Notes under the pieces: generated by a model
Database searches by the model: none
The model's input: only the letters and a program-made list of their open reading frames with translations
Told to the model about the DNA's origin: nothing
Shown: positions 20,501 to 21,572 of the stretch, piece by piece
How the letters are laid out: each line of letters starts with the position of its first letter
Numbering within the stretch: the first letter of the stretch is position 1
Program-made: the position numbers and the translations under genes
From: an uncultured Enorma sp.
Lineage (GTDB): Bacteria; Actinomycetota; Coriobacteriia; Coriobacteriales; Coriobacteriaceae
Reading direction: 5' to 3'
NCBI GenBank assembly: GCA_905210055.1
Contig: CAJLVH010000017.1
Location: 1 to 21,572 of the forward strand
DNA: 21,572 bases

Positions 20501-21572
20501 GTGGGCTGCGGGAGAACGGGCTGTGGAAGCGTGAGCTGCGGGAATCGTCGCATGAGGGCGCGCCGGCTATTGAGGTGCGGGATTGCTCCTTTACGTATGC
20601 GGGTTCGAGCGAGTCAGTGCTCACGCATGTTGACTGGTCGGTTCCGAAAGGTGCCTTCGCGTTGCTCGTGGGTGCGACGGGATCGGGAAAGTCGACGCTG
20701 CTTTCGCTGCTCAAGCCAGAGATCTCGCCGACGGGCATGTGCTCAGGCGAGCTTTCTGTGCTGGGTGAAGACTCCCGCGCGCTGAGCGTTGGGGAGTCCG
20801 CGCGCCGTGTGGGCTATGTGTTTCAGAGCCCGGACAACCAGATCGTGTGCGAAACGGTGTGGCACGAGATGGCGTTCGGTTTGGAAAACCTCGGCACAAG
20901 CCAGGGCGAGATGCGGCGCCTTGTGGCCGAGACCTGCTATTTCTTCGGTATGGAGGATTGGCTCCATGCGTCGTGCGACGAGCTTTCCGGTGGACGCAAG
21001 CAGCTGTTGGCGCTCGCGGCGACACTCGTCATGAAGCCGCGCGTGCTGCTGCTCGATGAGCCCACGGCTCAGCTCGATCCGATTGCCGAAAAGAACTTCC
21101 TACATGCGCTTTTCCGCGTGAACCGCGAGCTCGGCTGTACGGTGGTGGTGGCGACGCACGCGCCGAGACCCATGCTCGACTATGCAACCTGCGCGTATCG
21201 CATGGTGGGCGGACGCGTGGAGGAGCTGGCGTGTTTGGACGAGTTGTCTGAGCGCCGGCAGCTTCTTGTTCCGAGCGGTGCGCCCGACGGGGGCTGCGCG
21301 TATGGCGAGCGCCCCGGGGAGGGTGCCGGGGCAGGTGAAGAGGTCGCGTTGCGGGAAGGCTCCGCTTCGCGCGAGGGCGTGCGTGGGACCGCGCGTCCTG
21401 CTGTCGCGGTGCGGCTCGAACGCGCGTGGTTCCGCTACGACCGTGCGGGCTCCTGGGTGCTGCGCGGCATGGATTTCACGGCGCACGACGGCAGTATCCA
21501 TGCGCTCGTGGGCGGCAACGGTTGCGGGAAGTCCACGCTTTTGGGCATCATGGCGGGCACGCTCTCGGCCTT
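20497..21572 (+). CDS. Fused double ATP-binding protein of an ECF transporter (partial, cut by window edge)
   Basis: About 358 residues are visible and the frame remains open at the right edge. The first ABC domain is complete: Walker A GATGSGKS (59-66), Q-loop VFQSPDNQI (108-116), signature LSGGRKQ (163-169), Walker B LLLDEP (184-189) and switch H221. A variable, Gly/Glu/Ala-rich linker (about 245-300) follows. Then a second ABC domain begins, with Walker A GGNGCGKST (339-347). So EcfA1 and EcfA2 are joined in one chain, as in YkoD-like proteins. Translation is coupled to ecfT by an ATGA overlap. The SPDNQI Q-loop is typical of EcfA. The S-component served is not shown; one may follow beyond the edge, and QueT at 1595 is another candidate. 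Confidence 0.9.
   Translation, partial: MSGLRENGLWKRELRESSHEGAPAIEVRDCSFTYAGSSESVLTHVDWSVPKGAFALLVGATGSGKSTLLSLLKPEISPTGMCSGELSVLGEDSRALSVGESARRVGYVFQSPDNQIVCETVWHEMAFGLENLGTSQGEMRRLVAETCYFFGMEDWLHASCDELSGGRKQLLALAATLVMKPRVLLLDEPTAQLDPIAEKNFLHALFRVNRELGCTVVVATHAPRPMLDYATCAYRMVGGRVEELACLDELSERRQLLVPSGAPDGGCAYGERPGEGAGAGEEVALREGSASREGVRGTARPAVAVRLERAWFRYDRAGSWVLRGMDFTAHDGSIHALVGGNGCGKSTLLGIMAGTLSA

Overview
The window is GC-rich (by eye about 60% or more), tightly packed bacterial chromosome with strong GGAGG-type ribosome binding sites. The gene set (UMF1-family MFS transporter, QueT, LytS/LytTR two-component system, NfnAB, an arginine deiminase cluster, glmU-prs-pth, an ECF transporter with a fused double ATPase) and the codon use suggest a fermentative, anaerobic actinobacterium of the Coriobacteriia, Collinsella-like. 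This placement is inference from gene content and style, not from a marker gene. No rRNA, tRNA, CRISPR array, transposase or phage gene was recognised.

Layout. (1) 1-6158, plus strand: a 38-bp tandem duplication sits just upstream of a UMF1-type MFS transporter. Then come a queuosine-precursor ECF substrate-binding protein (QueT), a GT-A type glycosyltransferase whose stop overlaps the start of a LytS-like histidine kinase, its LytTR response regulator, and a small YfcE-like metallophosphoesterase. The last five genes may be one transcript. (2) 6159-6393: a convergent intergenic gap packed with inverted repeats. (3) 6394-8624, minus strand: nfnA-nfnB, an electron-bifurcating NADH-dependent ferredoxin:NADP+ oxidoreductase pair. 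(4) 8625-9181: a 557-bp divergent spacer, AT-rich on the arc side. (5) 9182-14558, plus strand: arginine deiminase, an unusual ornithine/putrescine-type carbamoyltransferase, an APA-family antiporter and a PLP aminotransferase. A large ArsR-type regulator lies convergently (14672-15751, minus). No carbamate kinase is present in the cluster. (6) 15945-19395, minus strand: pth, then a 411-bp spacer with two large palindromes, then glmU-prs (transcribed glmU to prs). (7) 19631-21572, plus strand: EcfT and the start of a fused double-ATPase EcfA that runs off the right edge.

How the genes work together. ArcA makes citrulline plus ammonia from arginine. The transcarbamylase would release carbamoyl phosphate and an amine product that the antiporter would exchange for fresh substrate. 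The transcarbamylase has HPLP where the family has HCLP, plus an insertion and a C-terminal extension, so its true substrate is open. NfnAB balances NADH, NADPH and ferredoxin in anaerobic metabolism. GlmU and Prs supply UDP-GlcNAc and PRPP. EcfT/EcfA would power vitamin-type S-components, possibly including the QueT encoded about 18 kb away.

The least explained signal is non-coding. Two intergenic regions (6159-6393 and 16620-16900) are dense in palindromes and share a GGACA/TGTCC core motif. One of them is a perfect 39-bp inverted repeat with a 16-nt spacer. These look like a family of intergenic repeat or regulatory elements.
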